A stretch of DNA of 34,133 nt from Jimgerdemannia flammicorona (GCA_003990745.1 RBNI01000301.1:1-34133); one strand, 5' to 3'. Shown: positions 1 through 10,504, counted from the first letter of the stretch. The notes: generated by a model from the letters alone, not told the origin. Numbers and translations are program-made.

Positions 1-45
1 GTTCGGATTGTTCTGGTCTGAGATTCTGAGGTCTGGGGGAGGGGG

Positions 46-53
46 TATTTATA
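46..53 (-). promoter_or_regulatory. TATAAATA box of LTR D
   Basis: TATAAATA followed by CCCCC on the minus strand, about 190 bases past the end of the U3 ORF. It matches TATAAATACCCC of the 5' LTR of element B, which sits in the same place relative to its ORF. Inferred to be the main LTR promoter. Confidence 0.5.
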
Positions 54-242
54 CTAGTGAGGGGCTATCTGGACTATGCTAGATATAGATGTAGCACTAA
101 GTGCTTTGCTGAGTCGGAATGCAGTCACGTAGTACAAGAGTGATCTGACATGTCAAGAGATCATCTGACTGCTGAGTCAGTTCACAGTCACGTCGTACAA
201 GGCTAATCTAACTATACTATGACTGCTAATCTATTTATAGGT

Positions 243-1340
243 TTAGGTGCTGTCTGGGTAGTCCTCGATGACATCACCATTGATGACATCATCTCTGATG
301 AAGTAGTTGTCTAGAAAGAGTGGTTCGCGGATTACTTCTCCTCGTTTACTGAGGTAGTAATACATTGGAACTTCATCTCCATCCCACAGGATAGCATCAT
401 CTGTCTCGTATGCTGGATAAGGTGTTGGGGGGTGAAGAAGTGGTGCATCGTCTTCATTTTCATCGAATTCGCTGTCTGCGTACCTTCTGTAGGTTACAGC
501 ACTATGAGTTGTGGGGTTGTAGTATGCTGGCGGTTGTGGTTCATATCGCTCGTACTCGGGTGGTGGAGTGGTTGGTTCAATTTCGAGGGTTGTCTGAAGG
601 TACAGGTTGTGTTCTCCAGTCTCTTCATTATAGTTGAAGTAGTCAGGGGTGAATACAGGTTGGTATTCGTGCCAGTGGTCATTGTCCCAATAAGTCTCGT
701 ATGTGGTTATGAACTATTCTAAGTTCATCGGCAGAGTTAGTGGTGTGATCAGAGTTGAAAGAGATCCTTGGCTTGAGGTTATGTTGGCATCGAAAGGATC
801 ATTGTCTTCTGCTTCGTCCTTGTCGAAGTTGATTATATCGTAGATATCCTTCATAGCATATCCAACTTGGGGCATTTGCAGGATGTGATCATCGGGGTGT
901 GGGAAGGTTCTGTCTGTGGTTTCAACGTACTCAAGGTACTTGTGGTTGAGTTCTTGTATCATGTCGTCGATTTGGCCATAGGACAGGGTAGCAACCATTT
1001 TGCTGGTAGTAACTCGGAGGCAGGGAATAAAGGTGCTGTACTCATAGAAGAGCTCTCGGTGTTTGCGGGCGATGAGTTTCTGGTGTTGAGACATCTGGGT
1101 AATGTCTGTATCATGGTGGTGTTCAACCATGTCTTCCAGGAGGCGGCCGATCTGGTAGTAGCTTGAGATTTGTCCAATCCGGTGGGCCTTGTTAAGCATG
1201 TTCAGGGCATTCCATCGGGCTTCCACGAAGTAGAGAGGTGCTTGGCTATAGATATTCATGAGGGGTAGAGGGGGTGTAGCTCGATTGACAATGGCATTCC
1301 AAATGTCAGCGTGGATGCGGTTGTAGATCTCAGTGGTCAT
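243..1340 (-). pseudogene. LTR (U3)-encoded ORF, divergent copy D, one in-frame TAG
   Basis: The frame runs 365 codons from ATG at 1340 to TAA at 243-245, broken only by a TAG at 714-716. The protein has an alpha-helical-looking N-terminal half (start MTTEIYNRIHADIW), then an acidic, Pro/Tyr-rich half. It resembles the LTR ORFs of elements A and B in several blocks: a segment with IARKHRELF against VAKKIHQVF, and near the C-terminus REPLF...RDDVINGDVI against RAPNF...CDDVISDDVI. It is about 80 residues longer than those copies. No transmembrane segment, signal peptide or known catalytic motif is visible, and I do not recognise the family. This is the best preserved copy in the window. The single TAG could come from CAG or TGG by a C-to-T change on one strand. 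Confidence 0.7.
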
Positions 1341-1409
1341 GTTGGTGTATTTGGAAGTTGTGGATGTTATTTATTTTGGTTCTCTGTTTCGACGCATCTT
1401 GAGGCTGGG

Positions 1410-1416
1410 TATATAT
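1410..1416 (-). promoter_or_regulatory. TATA-like site upstream of the D U3 ORF
   Basis: ATATATA in the context GCATATATACCC lies about 70 bases before the ORF start on the minus strand. The A and B LTRs have TATAAAA about 80 bases before their ORF. Inferred promoter of the LTR ORF. Confidence 0.35.
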
Positions 1417-1711
1417 GCATTTGTTCTGGATTGGTAAGATTCTGTTTGTGTGAATCTTGTGTTCCGTGACTTGGTATTGACTCAGCTTTGTGTGCTGTGA
1501 CTTCTGTTTGACTCAGCTTCGTGATCTTGTAGGTGATTTCCAGATTTGTTCAGAGGTCACGTGTGGTTTCTGTGGCTTGGAGGTTGTGCGCTTACACATA
1601 GTGATGATAGTTGAGATAAAGAGAAGAGTAGAGAAGGTTATAGTAAAGTATAGTAAGGTAGTTAATATTAGCTTTCAGGTCTAGGAGGGGACTTTGTTCA
1701 GGATAGAGGAT

Positions 1712-2857
1712 ATGAATATCAGACTTCAGTTGGCTAGAAGAAAGGTGATGGAAAAGCTGAGAGACTAGTCCTTAGTACTGATATGGGGGGCATTTATCTA
1801 TAAGGTGATGAGAATAAAAGAGAGTATAGAGGAGGAGGAGGATCTGATAGAGGTACTAGAGGAGCTCAGTAGAGTAGTAAAGTAGTAGGCCAAGATATGG
1901 TAGATGTATGTAAACTTGACATATCTGAAAGTAGTAGATGGGAAGCATATTTGGGTAGATAAAGGGCAGTGAGAGAGGGAATAGAGATGTAAATAGCAGA
2001 GGGAGTTACTGGCTAGTTTGAAGGAGAAGGCAAAGAAGAAGGTGGTGCCTAGCTCTGATGGTACTATAGGGGGTACTCAGGAGAGTATCTGGACAGATGT
2101 TGAGATAGAGGGAAGTATGAAGACTTAGGTGAGAGCTGGGAGACAAGAGACCAGACTCTTTATGCTAGAGATATGGAAGAAAAGTAAGGATTTAGGAGAG
2201 AGGTCTGAAGTAGTATAGTCAAGGGCTGAAGAGAATGTAGAGATAATGGAAACTTATCATGTTCAGTTTGGAGTATCTGAGATAGTAAGTAGAGAGTGAG
2301 TAGTTGAGATTAGAGAGGATGAGCTAGTGGATATTTTTAAGAAGAAGTAGGATAAGTCTATAAGTATGAGGGTAGATATAGTAATACTGAGGGCTGGCTG
2401 ATCAGTGATCTCTGGGGGCAAGGAGATTGGGGACTTGCTATAGATATACTGGGTGATGAACAACTTAGTGGCTAAGAAGTTGGGGGATATAAATTTGCAA
2501 GTTATCAGTGAGGAGTACTGGGTGAGAGTGCTGCAGGAAGAGAATGTTGTGAAGGCCCTAGCAATAGAGATATTAATAGTTTTTCTGGATGAGGAAGATT
2601 ATGAGATAGATGAGGCAAGGGAGGCTGAGATAGTGGTGACTGCTAGGAAGAGAGCAGTCTATTGGTGAGAACAGAGACATGGGCTGGAGATCTGACAAGG
2701 GGCATATCTGGAGTACCAGAAGGAGATGGAGTTGAAGGATGATATAGTAATAGATAAACTTCTGAGTGGACTAGAGACTAAGCAGGTTGAGGGGAAAGAG
2801 GCTACTACAGAACATGGATTGGACTTGACTAGAGAGAAGAGAAATATAGAATTATAA
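1712..2857 (+). pseudogene. LINE-type ORF1 remnant
   Basis: One plus-strand frame can be followed for 381 codons from ATG 1712 to TAA 2855-2857 through many premature stops, nearly all TAG with one clear TGA. The protein is highly charged, rich in E, K and R, with coiled-coil-like stretches (for example the run around EEEDLIEVLEELSRV) and a C-terminal part with LVAKKLGDINLQVISEEYWV. It is followed after about 45 bases by sequence reading as the start of an APE-type endonuclease, so an ORF1 of a non-LTR retrotransposon is the simplest reading. No zinc knuckle is visible. Stops at TAG are what C-to-T decay of CAG or TGG codons would give. Confidence 0.5.
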
Positions 2858-2899
2858 AGAAAATATATCTATTTTAATATTATTTCCCATAAACAGTAT

Positions 2900-3290
2900 A
2901 ACTAATATATTTTTATTAAATGTGAATGGCTTGAGGAGTGCTTGAAGGTGACATAACATTTTTACTTAGCTAAAGGAATTAGAAGCTGATCTTTTTCTTT
3001 TGCAGAATATATAATATAAGAGGACCTGGATTGATAGAAGTAGATGAGAAAATGGAGAGAGACAGTAGTATGAATAGATAAGGTTGGGATACTAGTACAG
3101 AAAGGGCAAGGTAAAATATATAACAATAGGAATTGAGAGGATTATCTGGTTTAGAGAGAATGGCATTGGCTAGGGTAGGAGCCAATTATAGTTAGATCTT
3201 GTTACTGCTCTGCTGTTAGAGATGAGTATGTGGAGTAGATTGTTGGTCTTCTAGATAGTAGAGCACTTGCAGAGGCTAGAGTGTACCAAT
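2900..3290 (+). pseudogene. 5' end of LINE ORF2 (APE-type endonuclease), truncated
   Basis: The frame reads FLLNVNGLRSA, then stops and LKELEADLFLLQ and YKRTWIDR. This is the usual beginning of the apurinic-endonuclease domain of LINE ORF2 (N-x-N-G-L motif, then the metal-binding LLQ-E region; here E is replaced by N). A frame change follows near 3090, after which a segment reading VGILVQKGQGKIYNNRN continues in another frame. Homology ends near 3290, where a Copia-type gag on the other strand begins, so reverse transcriptase and 3' end are missing. Stops and the loss of the motif-2 Glu make it inactive. Confidence 0.5.
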
Positions 3291-4085
3291 ACTAACATTT
3301 ACACTTATTTTTATTATTCTTTTTATTTTTATAATAGTAGTCATTTTGTATATATCTGTACTTACTATAGTAATAGTAGTTTCTATTAAATTTTTCACAT
3401 TTTTGATCTTATTGGCACTTCTTATCTCATCTTTATAACCTATAGAATGTTTTCTCATTATTATTATTATTATTATTATTTTGATACATCTCTTTATTGA
3501 TGAGACTCATTGTTATATAGGTATAGTCTATAAGTTTTCTACTCTTATATATAGCTGTCACTATAATATTATATGTCTTAAAGAGGTCTTATATATATAA
3601 AAGTTAGAATCTTATCTTTGTTACTAATATACTCTACTGATATACTTAAAGAATTCACCTGATTTACTAGATTATCAATATAATTGATATATTTATAGAT
3701 ACTCTTCTTGGGTTTCATTTATAAATAAAATAGCTAAGATTTTAGATAGAATTAATTCAATAAGAATACTTATATATGATGATTGCATAGAGTCTCTTAT
3801 ATATTATAGGCTATTATAGTATATATGTATTATAAGCTTTATTTTCTAGTTTGATAATATGAAGATAATCTCTTATAATGCTCAGTAATCATTTGTAATA
3901 TCATAATCTTGAATCTATATCTGTAGTTTTATATACTCTACCAAGCTATACTCCTCCAAGAGATTACTTATATAGAATACTCAAATAGTATAATTTTTAC
4001 TATTAAAGATAGAAATCAACCTCTTGACTATATTTATATTTATTATAGAAACTGTGATCATCATATCCATTCTAGAGGTACTCAT
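3280..4085 (-). pseudogene. Copia-like gag remnant
   Basis: Minus-strand frame from ATG at 4085 (MSTSRMDMMITVS) through stops. It contains YTI-stop-VFYISNLLEEY, matching the start of Copia gag proteins (Y-x-x-W near the N-terminus followed by a helix), and a long helical region including SRL-stop-YYK. A poly-Asn/Ile tract coded by a (TTA)n microsatellite at about 3457-3481 follows. It ends in a basic K/N-rich stretch and a decayed zinc-knuckle-like segment (CKC...YWYT near 3300). The family call rests on layout and short motifs only. Protease and integrase are absent, since the LINE remnant begins at once. Confidence 0.45.
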
Positions 4086-4450
4086 GCCTGCTATATTTAG
4101 TATATTTATACTTATACTGATTTCTTGGTTTATCTATACTGATATTTTGATATAGAGTCTTAGAGAGATATTTCTTATTAGCTACTAAGCAGGGCTTATA
4201 ACTTTTGTTATAACTTAGTAAAATAGAGAGAAGAGGAGAGAGTGAAGTATTTTTTATTATTCTAGATAGTACATATTTACATATTGAGTAATATAACTCA
4301 AAGATAATATAGTTATATATATATAAGTTATATTATTGAGATATTAAAATAGAATTTCAATATATATATAGAGTGAGAGCTAAAGACTTAGTAGTTGGAG
4401 ATTTAAACCACTTAGGAGAAAACTCTTGTTATCTTGAGTAAGCTTACTAG
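4086..4450. other. AT-rich stretch, possible leader or LTR of the Copia-like remnant
   Basis: No coding frame is recognised. On the minus strand the stretch from 4215 reads TTATAACAAAAGTTATAAGC and precedes the gag start, so it may hold the end of an LTR and a primer-binding region. Repeated TATATA motifs lie around 4315-4370. No second LTR copy was found. Confidence 0.25.
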
Positions 4451-4529
4451 TAATAACTATACCTATATATAAAAGTATATTAAGTTAGTAAGTAGAGATA
4501 GAGATATATATTTTACCTTAAAGTCTTTA

Positions 4530-5353
4530 ATGAAATTTTATATATTCTTGAGATTAATTAGTAGTTCTCAGATATATAGTATTATATTTAGAGTAGTTTA
4601 TCTATTTGACCAAATATCTAGATCAGCAGTAGTAGATTCTTTTGTCTAAGATTTTCTCAACCTCATATTTGATATAATCTTTAATAATTACAGAGATAGA
4701 TAGCTTGAAAATTTAACCAGAATAGAGTAATAACTGGTTTTAGATCTTGAGGTAAGATATATAGAAAATAGAGTATACTTATATAGTTTTAGATAACTTA
4801 AGATAGTAAGAGGATATAAAGGCTTATTCTATAATATTGAAAAATTTAATAAACTTAAGTTAAAACTTATTTAATAGATAGTTAACTTGAGATTATATCT
4901 TTAGATTATCAGTAGACAATATAACTTAATTACTAATAGTATAGATAATATTATAATATTTCTTATTAGTATACTTTGCTTGATACTGTTAAGCCTTCCA
5001 AAGATTTACAGTAGTAATCTTTAGTTATTTATTTATTTTATCTATATATAAGATTCTTAGTAGTAAGAACTTATATCTAATAGTTTTTCTAAAAAGAAAC
5101 TAGACTTGTAGAGATCTTGGAATCTTGACTATAAAGTAGTCAAAAAGGAGAAAGATTAGTAAATAATTAGACTATATTATTATATATAAATTCTATATAA
5201 GTCAGATAGTAGTCCTAATTATCTTACTTATAAAAAATATAGTTTCTGAATATTTATTCAAAAGTTCTATTTATGTGTTTTATTTGTCTATTAGTTTGAG
5301 GATAAAAAATAGTAGATATGGTAATTTGAGTTCTCAGAGAAGAGGACTTACCA
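4530..5353 (-). pseudogene. Gypsy element C, piece 1: integrase C-terminus and chromodomain
   Basis: On the minus strand the sequence continues the integrase core at 6550-6901 after the retroposon insertion is removed. Near 5260-5350 it reads YPQTNRQIKHINRT, the decayed form of the HPQTDGQTERINRT motif that holds the third catalytic residue; the Glu is Lys here. Then comes the C-terminal region with SLEGL and further conserved spacing, and near 4700 YEVEKILDKRIYY, the start of a chromodomain. That places C in the chromovirus group of Ty3/Gypsy. Many TAA/TAG stops and frame changes; this is the most decayed element in the window. Confidence 0.7.
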
Positions 5354-6512
5354 GATGCCCCTTTCTCTGCTATCTTACTGATTACAATAGTTTGGTAGAC
5401 AACCTTTCAAGTCCACTTTCCATAATTACTACCCTCTCTACCTCGGGTTGGTTTGCTGTACCTGTTGCAGGGCAGTAGGGAGAAGACAATGGTGATGAGT
5501 TGCCCCTTTATCAGTATCGAATTAGTGTCTTCTCTACTTTTTCACTATTTCTGGTGCCTTTGGCTATATCTAGAGTATATCCATTTTAGTGTGGTGCCTT
5601 CTTCCTTTTGCCATCACCAATAAGGTATTGTCTTAGTATATCACAGGCTATATAGGGAGTCAGCTGACCTTGGATATCAAGTGCTCAGTATAGGTTATCT
5701 GCAGGTCCTCAGTGCCTATGGTAGAGTCCTCTGGCTTTGGCAAGCTTCCCAGTGAGTGCAGTTCTGATATAGATGACTGCTTTTCAGGTGTTTTTAGGAT
5801 GGGAGAGGAGATGACCATCACAGATAGAAGGAAGGACAATTACAGTGAACCAGTAGGATACTAGGCTAGGGGCAGTCATTGGGGCTGAGGTGAGTACTAC
5901 TTTGGTAGGACCTTTTGATTGATATAGAGCAGTTAGGTAGTAAGTATCACTCTCAGCTTCTTTTGGCAATTCAGTGGGTTGGGCCCCAGCCATTAGGGAG
6001 GGTCGAGGTACCCATTTCAGATATCTTGACTATACTCAACTAGAACTGGGAGCTGATATAGCAATATGATCAAGACTTACAGGCTTGAGTAGTGGGGTAT
6101 TGGGGGTCTCCTCCTGTCTCATGTATAAGTTCTTTACTTATCTCAACTGGGAGAACCAGGCTCTACTCACCATGATGTACTTTAATAAGAGTTTTTCTCT
6201 ACCTATCATTCTTTTTGGAGTGGCAGAAACTATTCTATTCAGCTTGAGCATAGCCTTGTACATATGTTGGGGTCTTGGGTATGTGCTTTCAGTTATTGGC
6301 ATATAGCTGGATTCCCCCTGATGGTAGAGAGAGCATGGTATATAGAATGAAATATGGGCCAATATAGATTCTGCTGCACCTAGTATGGTCGAGCTATTGG
6401 ACAATAGCTAGCCTAAGTTAATAGAGAAGCAGTGCTTGATAGGTAGTGGGAGAGAGTTTTGGCCTATATAATCTAGGTTCTCTTTCAATAAAAATCTGTA
6501 GGACATTGAGTC

Positions 6513-6549
<37 letters not shown>
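5354..6549 (+). mobile_element. Polyadenylated retroposon insertion (about 1.2 kb), unidentified
   Basis: The insert splits the integrase of element C and is flanked by a 15-bp duplication, GAAGAGGACTTACCA at 5339-5353 and GAAGAGAACTTACCA at 6550-6564 (one transition). It ends in 33 A's (6517-6549), with AATAAA at 6487-6492, 24 bases before the tail. These are the marks of target-primed reverse transcription of a polyadenylated plus-strand RNA: a 5'-truncated LINE, a SINE, or a processed gene copy. I could not identify the body. Plus frames are closed quickly. The longest open stretches are on the minus strand (5784-5993 and 6138-6404) and show no motif I know. Base composition is more balanced than the element C flanks, so it is younger. 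Confidence 0.75.
6487..6492 (+). promoter_or_regulatory. Polyadenylation signal of the retroposon
   Basis: AATAAA 24 bases upstream of the 33-A tail, the standard spacing for a mature mRNA end. It supports plus as the transcribed strand. Confidence 0.6.
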
Positions 6550-6551
<2 letters not shown>

Positions 6552-6901
6552 AGAGAACTTACCAAAAGTGACTAATAAACTTAGAATCCTAATTATTAAC
6601 TATGACTTATAGTAAACTATAATAATAGAAGATTGACTCAAAGAAGATTCTTATAATATTGAGAATAATAATATTAGTTATAGTAGGTTTGATAACTATA
6701 GTCTTAGTCAAGTAATTAATAAATATAACTATAGTATTAGTATCAGACTTAGTTCAAAATAATTATATAATAAAGTCTATTATAACTTACTTAAACTTCT
6801 TAATAGAAATTAGCAAAGGTTAGAGTAAATTAGCTAATACTTAGTTATTAGACTTATTATACTAATAAAGATCATAACTAGTAATATAGTTAGATTAATA
6901 G
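6550..6901 (-). pseudogene. Gypsy element C, piece 2: integrase catalytic core
   Basis: The minus strand reads YNKSNN (after a Cys-motif region), then FK-stop-VIIDFII, IVIFINYLTKTIVIKPT, FFESIFYYYSLL and VIVNN-stop-DSKFISHFW. These are the successive blocks of a Ty3/Gypsy integrase core, including the first catalytic Asp (IIDF) and the second (DSKF). Stops replace several Q and W codons. The frame continues into 15725-15809 upstream and 5353 downstream once elements A and the retroposon are removed, proving they are insertions in one gene. Confidence 0.75.
6898..6901. repeat. Target-site duplication of element A, left copy (ATAG)
   Basis: ATAG at 6898-6901 abuts the left LTR and recurs at 15725-15728 directly after the right LTR. 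A 5-bp reading (ATAGT) is possible only if the LTR end is moved one base. Confidence 0.7.
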
Positions 6902-7105
6902 TATTATATAGTGGTCGCTGAGTCCTTCAAATATACCAGATTCTCTTCAAGGTGTATCTCTTAGACTAATTCAAGTTTGTTATAAGCAAGTTCTTATTGG
7001 AGTGCCTTCCCAAGGTCTTATAGTCCTCAAACTTCTTATCTTTAACTGTCTTGTTATCTCTTAGATTGTTTGTAAGAGATTATGTATAAGTGAACTAGAA
7101 CTGAC

Positions 7106-7138
7106 TTTATTTCAGAGGAAATAAGAGGAGTATTTATA
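7106..7138 (-). promoter_or_regulatory. LTR promoter (TATAAATA) and AATAAA of the 3' LTR of A
   Basis: On the minus strand TATAAATA (7131-7138) is followed 19 bases later by AATAAA (7106-7111). The same pair, with the same spacing, is in the 5' LTR. Position downstream of the U3 ORF suggests this is the genomic RNA promoter and the polyadenylation signal. Confidence 0.5.
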
Positions 7139-7365
7139 CAAAATATAATTCAATAATTGCTAAAATATAAAGCTAAATATAAATTCCAATAACTAAAATA
7201 AAATGCCAGAACAGAAAAAACTGCTAAGTTCTAGAGTCGGTACTAATAGTTGTATAGGTTTAGGATACTAGTATAATTTAATATTACATCAGAATGCCAG
7301 TGCTGGCATTATTCAGTGTTACATCAAAATACCAGTGCTGGCATTCTGATGTGTAACCAAGAGAC

Positions 7366-8223
7366 TTAAAGCAGAATGTTCAAGACCATAAGGGCTTCAT
7401 TATCAGAGGTCAGGATGTCTTTAAAGGAGATGAGGTCTGCAAACATCTCATCTATTTCATTATTGTCATCGCATAGGTCATGCATTTCGCATACTTTATG
7501 TACTTCATCATATATCTTGCATATGTTATGTAGGATGATGTCATTGCCAATGATGTCATCACATTCAGTAGTGAGGAAATTGGGGGCTCTCTAATCTATG
7601 AAGTTCTCTTCCACAAAATAGGGGACAAATGTGGGGTCTTGGGGAGGTCTAACCTGGATACTTGGGCCTTGGAATACTGAGATCAATCCTTGTAGGAATT
7701 GGTCTGGGTTGTCCTAAAGGATGGGATGCCAGAAGTCTTCTACTTCATCACTATTGAGGGTGATAGTGGACTGGGCTTCTGTGGCTACTCTGGCTTCTAG
7801 TGCATTGATATAGCAGGATAACAGATCTCTGAAGTCTGAGACTCTAATATACTCCAAGTTGGGGATCAACTATGGTGCATACCTGAAGATCTGATGGATC
7901 TTCTTAGCCATCCTTGTCTCATATATATTCATGAGAGTGACATCTTATAGTTCTTAAGGGCTGGCCTGTGGGAACTCTCAGCAGAGGAGATTTTTTATTT
8001 TGTACTCCTGCTACATTTGGAGGCATTCAGTAGCAATGGTGATCCTTGTTTCCATTTTACAGTAGTAGAGGATATAATGATAAGGGTCACCAGTACCCAG
8101 GTTAATACTAGGAGTCCTTCTTGAGCAGGTCCTCATAGCTCTTCTGATGTCTTAGAACATCCTCTCTTTAACTGAGATATCTTGGTAGTTTCTTAACCTT
8201 GAGGTTTGGCAAGCAGCAGACAT
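7366..8223 (-). pseudogene. LTR-encoded U3 ORF, copy in the 3' LTR of A
   Basis: The frame is 286 codons from ATG 8223 to TAA 7366-7368 with no frameshift, but with several stops (TAG, TAA, TGA) at positions where the other copies code Q, W or R. Start MSAACQTSRLRNYQD, then a block with CLYYCKMETRITIAT-like spacing, AKKIHQIFR, a ...STITLNSDEVEDFWH block, IQVRPPQDP and an Asp/Glu-rich tail with SFKDILTSD. Predominantly acidic and probably soluble; no membrane segment or signal peptide is visible. Function unknown. It is the only A copy that keeps both the ATG and a single frame. Confidence 0.7.
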
Positions 8224-8465
8224 TTTATTTATAGTAAGTCTTTGAACTATTTTGAGATTGGTAAGTCTTGTTGGTTACTGCTACTGTAGTTCCTTGATCC
8301 TTCTTTTATATTCCTCAGGATGCTTGTACTGTGGTCACAATAACTCACAGTTGGTCATTATTGCTCATCTCATATGCTGTATGATCTTCTTGTACTCCAA
8401 TCTGGTGGCTTGCAAGGAAAGACTATCTCATGTACTGATGTTATCATTCTGGGATCACCATTACA

Positions 8466-8476
8466 TCTTCCTCCTG
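8466..8476 (-). other. Polypurine tract of element A
   Basis: CAGGAGGAAGA on the coding strand directly precedes TGTAATGG, the 5' end of the 3' LTR. It fixes both the orientation and the LTR edge. Confidence 0.8.
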
Positions 8477-8778
8477 AATAAGGATCTTCTCGAGCATCCT
8501 TATTCATTGATCCAGTTCTGAAAAATTTGCTGATCCCATAATCTCTGGCAAGGGGTCGAAAAGTAGTGTTTATGGGCTAGCATCTTCTCTTTGTATTTTG
8601 GCATGATGGTGAAGGGTCACTCCCTTCATATAGAGCAAGGGCCTGATTCTGATCTTAACTAATCAGTTGATGGTTTGAACTCCTCTGGCTTTAAAAGTCT
8701 CATAGATGAGTAGTTACTAGTGCCATATCTCTTAGAGAATAGTCCAGACAGATAGCCTACTGGTCACGAGACATACTG

Positions 8779-9950
8779 TTATGATTTGTGGACTAGAACC
8801 TCATGGGCAGTCATTATATTTTGCTTCTCTTGTATAGGTTTGTAGTACTTCTTGAGTCTGTTCCTATATACTATGGTAGGCAATATGATTCCTGAGATTT
8901 TTCTAAGCCAGAAGATAGTTCTCTTAATATCTTGCATGTAGAAGGGTCCTTCCCATTTGGGCTCCAGTTTTTGCAACCATGAGACTTTTACTATATTTCA
9001 ATATAGTAGAATCTTTTCTCCAATTCAGATGGGTTCTAGGGTCTTGTGATTCTTTTCCATATTCTTTCTTATCAGTATTTGTAACTTGATGATGTAATCT
9101 TCAGCCTTCTTCCTGATTTGGTGTAGTCTCCAGATTTCTGCATCAACCCATCTCCAAGTTAGGTCTAGGTTTATGGCCGAGGTTCCATCAGAACCTTCTT
9201 CTTTAAAGAACAGTTTTCTTAGGGTAAAATGTGTGCTCTGTGACTATATGTCTTGTAGGACAGAGAGAATGGTTGAGAGATAATTATCCCAATTCTCATA
9301 TGTCTCTGAGATCTTTGCCAGGATGTTCTTGAGGGTCTTATTGGTTCTCTCTATCTGTCTATTTCCTTGAGGGTGGTACATGGTGGTCTTGATGTGCTGG
9401 ATCTTGTATTTCTGATATATTATCTCATAGAATCCATTGACAAATTCTGTGCTACAGTCTGTTGTGATTTGCTTTAGTGTCTTATAGCAGCAGATAATTT
9501 CTCAGTACAGGAAGTCAGCTATAGAGAGGGCATTGGCTTCTTGTAATGCTCCTACTTCTATCCATTTGATAAAGAGGTCTACAATAACTATAATATAGTA
9601 GTTTTCTGATAGTATTACTGATAGTGGCCTAATGGTATCTATTGCAATGTGGTGGAAGAGGATAGGCTCAATTATTGATGACCCAGATGCTTGGTCTTGC
9701 TGATATTGTTTCGGTTTTTGGTACTTGTCACACTCTTTGATAAATTGGCACAGATCTTCTTCCATCTTGGACCACCACATAGTTCTTCTTGCCTTATCAT
9801 ATGTGTTGGTTCCTCTTAGGTGTCCTTGCACATGTACTTCCTTCATTACTTGATACTTCTTGTATTCGGGTATTACTAGCTTTTCTTCTTTTCTGAGTAT
9901 AGTATTGTCTAGTTCAAACTGTTTCTAAGTCTGGTTGATGATGGTGATTG
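8779..9950 (-). pseudogene. Integrase region of element A pol
   Basis: The frame starts with LRKEEKLVIPEYKKYQV, then the zinc-binding H-x3-H (EVHVQGH) with C-D-K-Y at the second pair (C-x2-C lost to Tyr). The catalytic core follows: first Asp in HHIAIDT, second in ITTDCSTEF, Glu in QIERTNKTL after YHPQGN. It ends in a GPF segment (EPKWEGPFYMQDIK) and a basic tail ending KS-TAA. No chromodomain is seen, unlike element C. Stops break it at several points. The shared TAA at 8779-8781 also occurs in element B, so it may be the true end, although coding-like similarity between A and B continues almost to the polypurine tract. Confidence 0.8.
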
Positions 9951-10504
9951 TCCAGGGTTCGAGATGATTGGGTATCTTCCGCTGCCCAAGATAGCTGATT
10001 AATTCATAGTATAGCTCCTTATTCATATTGAATAGTCTTAATGGGAGTGTTTCAGGGTGTCCTTGAGAGTGCATCAGCATTGATATTAGTTCTTCCTAAG
10101 TAGTACTTGACAGTACAGTTATACTCTTATAGCCTGTAGATCCATCTGATATATATTCCTTTAGGGTTCAGAGTGTAGAATAGCCAGACAAGAGTGGAAT
10201 GGTCTGTTTGAATGGTGAAGTGTTTCCCAGCTAAGTAGTAGTGGAACTTATCTACTGCCCAAACTACTGCTAAGCATTCAAGCTTATATGACTTGTAGTT
10301 TTGTTCTATTCTGTGGGTACCTCAGCTTGTATAGGAGATAACATATTCATGTCCATCTTTCTTCTGAGCTAGGACTGCTCCAAGTCCTATAGTACTCACA
10401 TCTGTCTGCAGGATGAATTCTAGGTTCCAATCTGGTCTTCTGAGGATAGGTACTTGGGTCAACCTGGTCTTAAGTTCATTGAAGATTTCTTGGTACTCCT
10501 TGGT
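9895..10504 (-). pseudogene. RNase H region of element A pol and linker to integrase
   Basis: Continues the RT frame after a TAG at 10505-10507. Motifs: ILQTDVSTIGLGAVLAQ (first Asp), YTS-stop-GTHRIEQNY, KLECLAVVWAVDKF (Glu), IQTDHSTLVWLF (second Asp) and NINADALSR (last Asp), the series expected of a Ty3/Gypsy RNase H. After ADALSRTP the frame becomes a weakly conserved linker and must move by +1 before the integrase; the same move is needed in element B. Confidence 0.8.

Larger units (their letters stand above)
1..1598 (-). mobile_element. Partial LTR of a divergent Gypsy-type element (family D), cut by the window start
   Basis: On the minus strand this stretch has the same order as the LTRs of elements A and B: a TATA-like site, a long sense ORF with an acidic C-terminal part, then TATAAATACCCC close to the promoter sequence of LTR B. 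The nucleotide sequence is too divergent from A and B to align by eye, so it is a separate family. The 5' edge is a guess (TGTGTAAG read on the minus strand from 1598); no target duplication can be tested because the rest lies outside the window. Base composition is less AT-rich and less decayed than elsewhere in the window. Confidence 0.55.
6902..8465 (-). repeat. 3' LTR of element A (1564 bp)
   Basis: Aligns end to end with 14162-15724. On the coding strand it starts TGTAATGG right after the polypurine tract. The far end reads CTATATAATA where the other LTR has CTACATGACA, the difference being transitions. It carries an ATG-bearing copy of the U3 ORF, TATAAATA at 7131-7138 and AATAAA at 7106-7111. 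Confidence 0.9.

Noticed and set aside
867..1166. Plus-strand 99-codon frame at the left end
   Set aside because: Antisense to the LTR D ORF, which has homologues in A and B; no evidence for the plus frame.
8252..8521. Plus-strand frames with hydrophobic composition in the A LTRs (also 15511-15750)
   Set aside because: They are antisense to the LTR between its 5' end and the U3 ORF, and extend past the LTR edge into the polypurine tract at 8466-8476; not conserved as protein.
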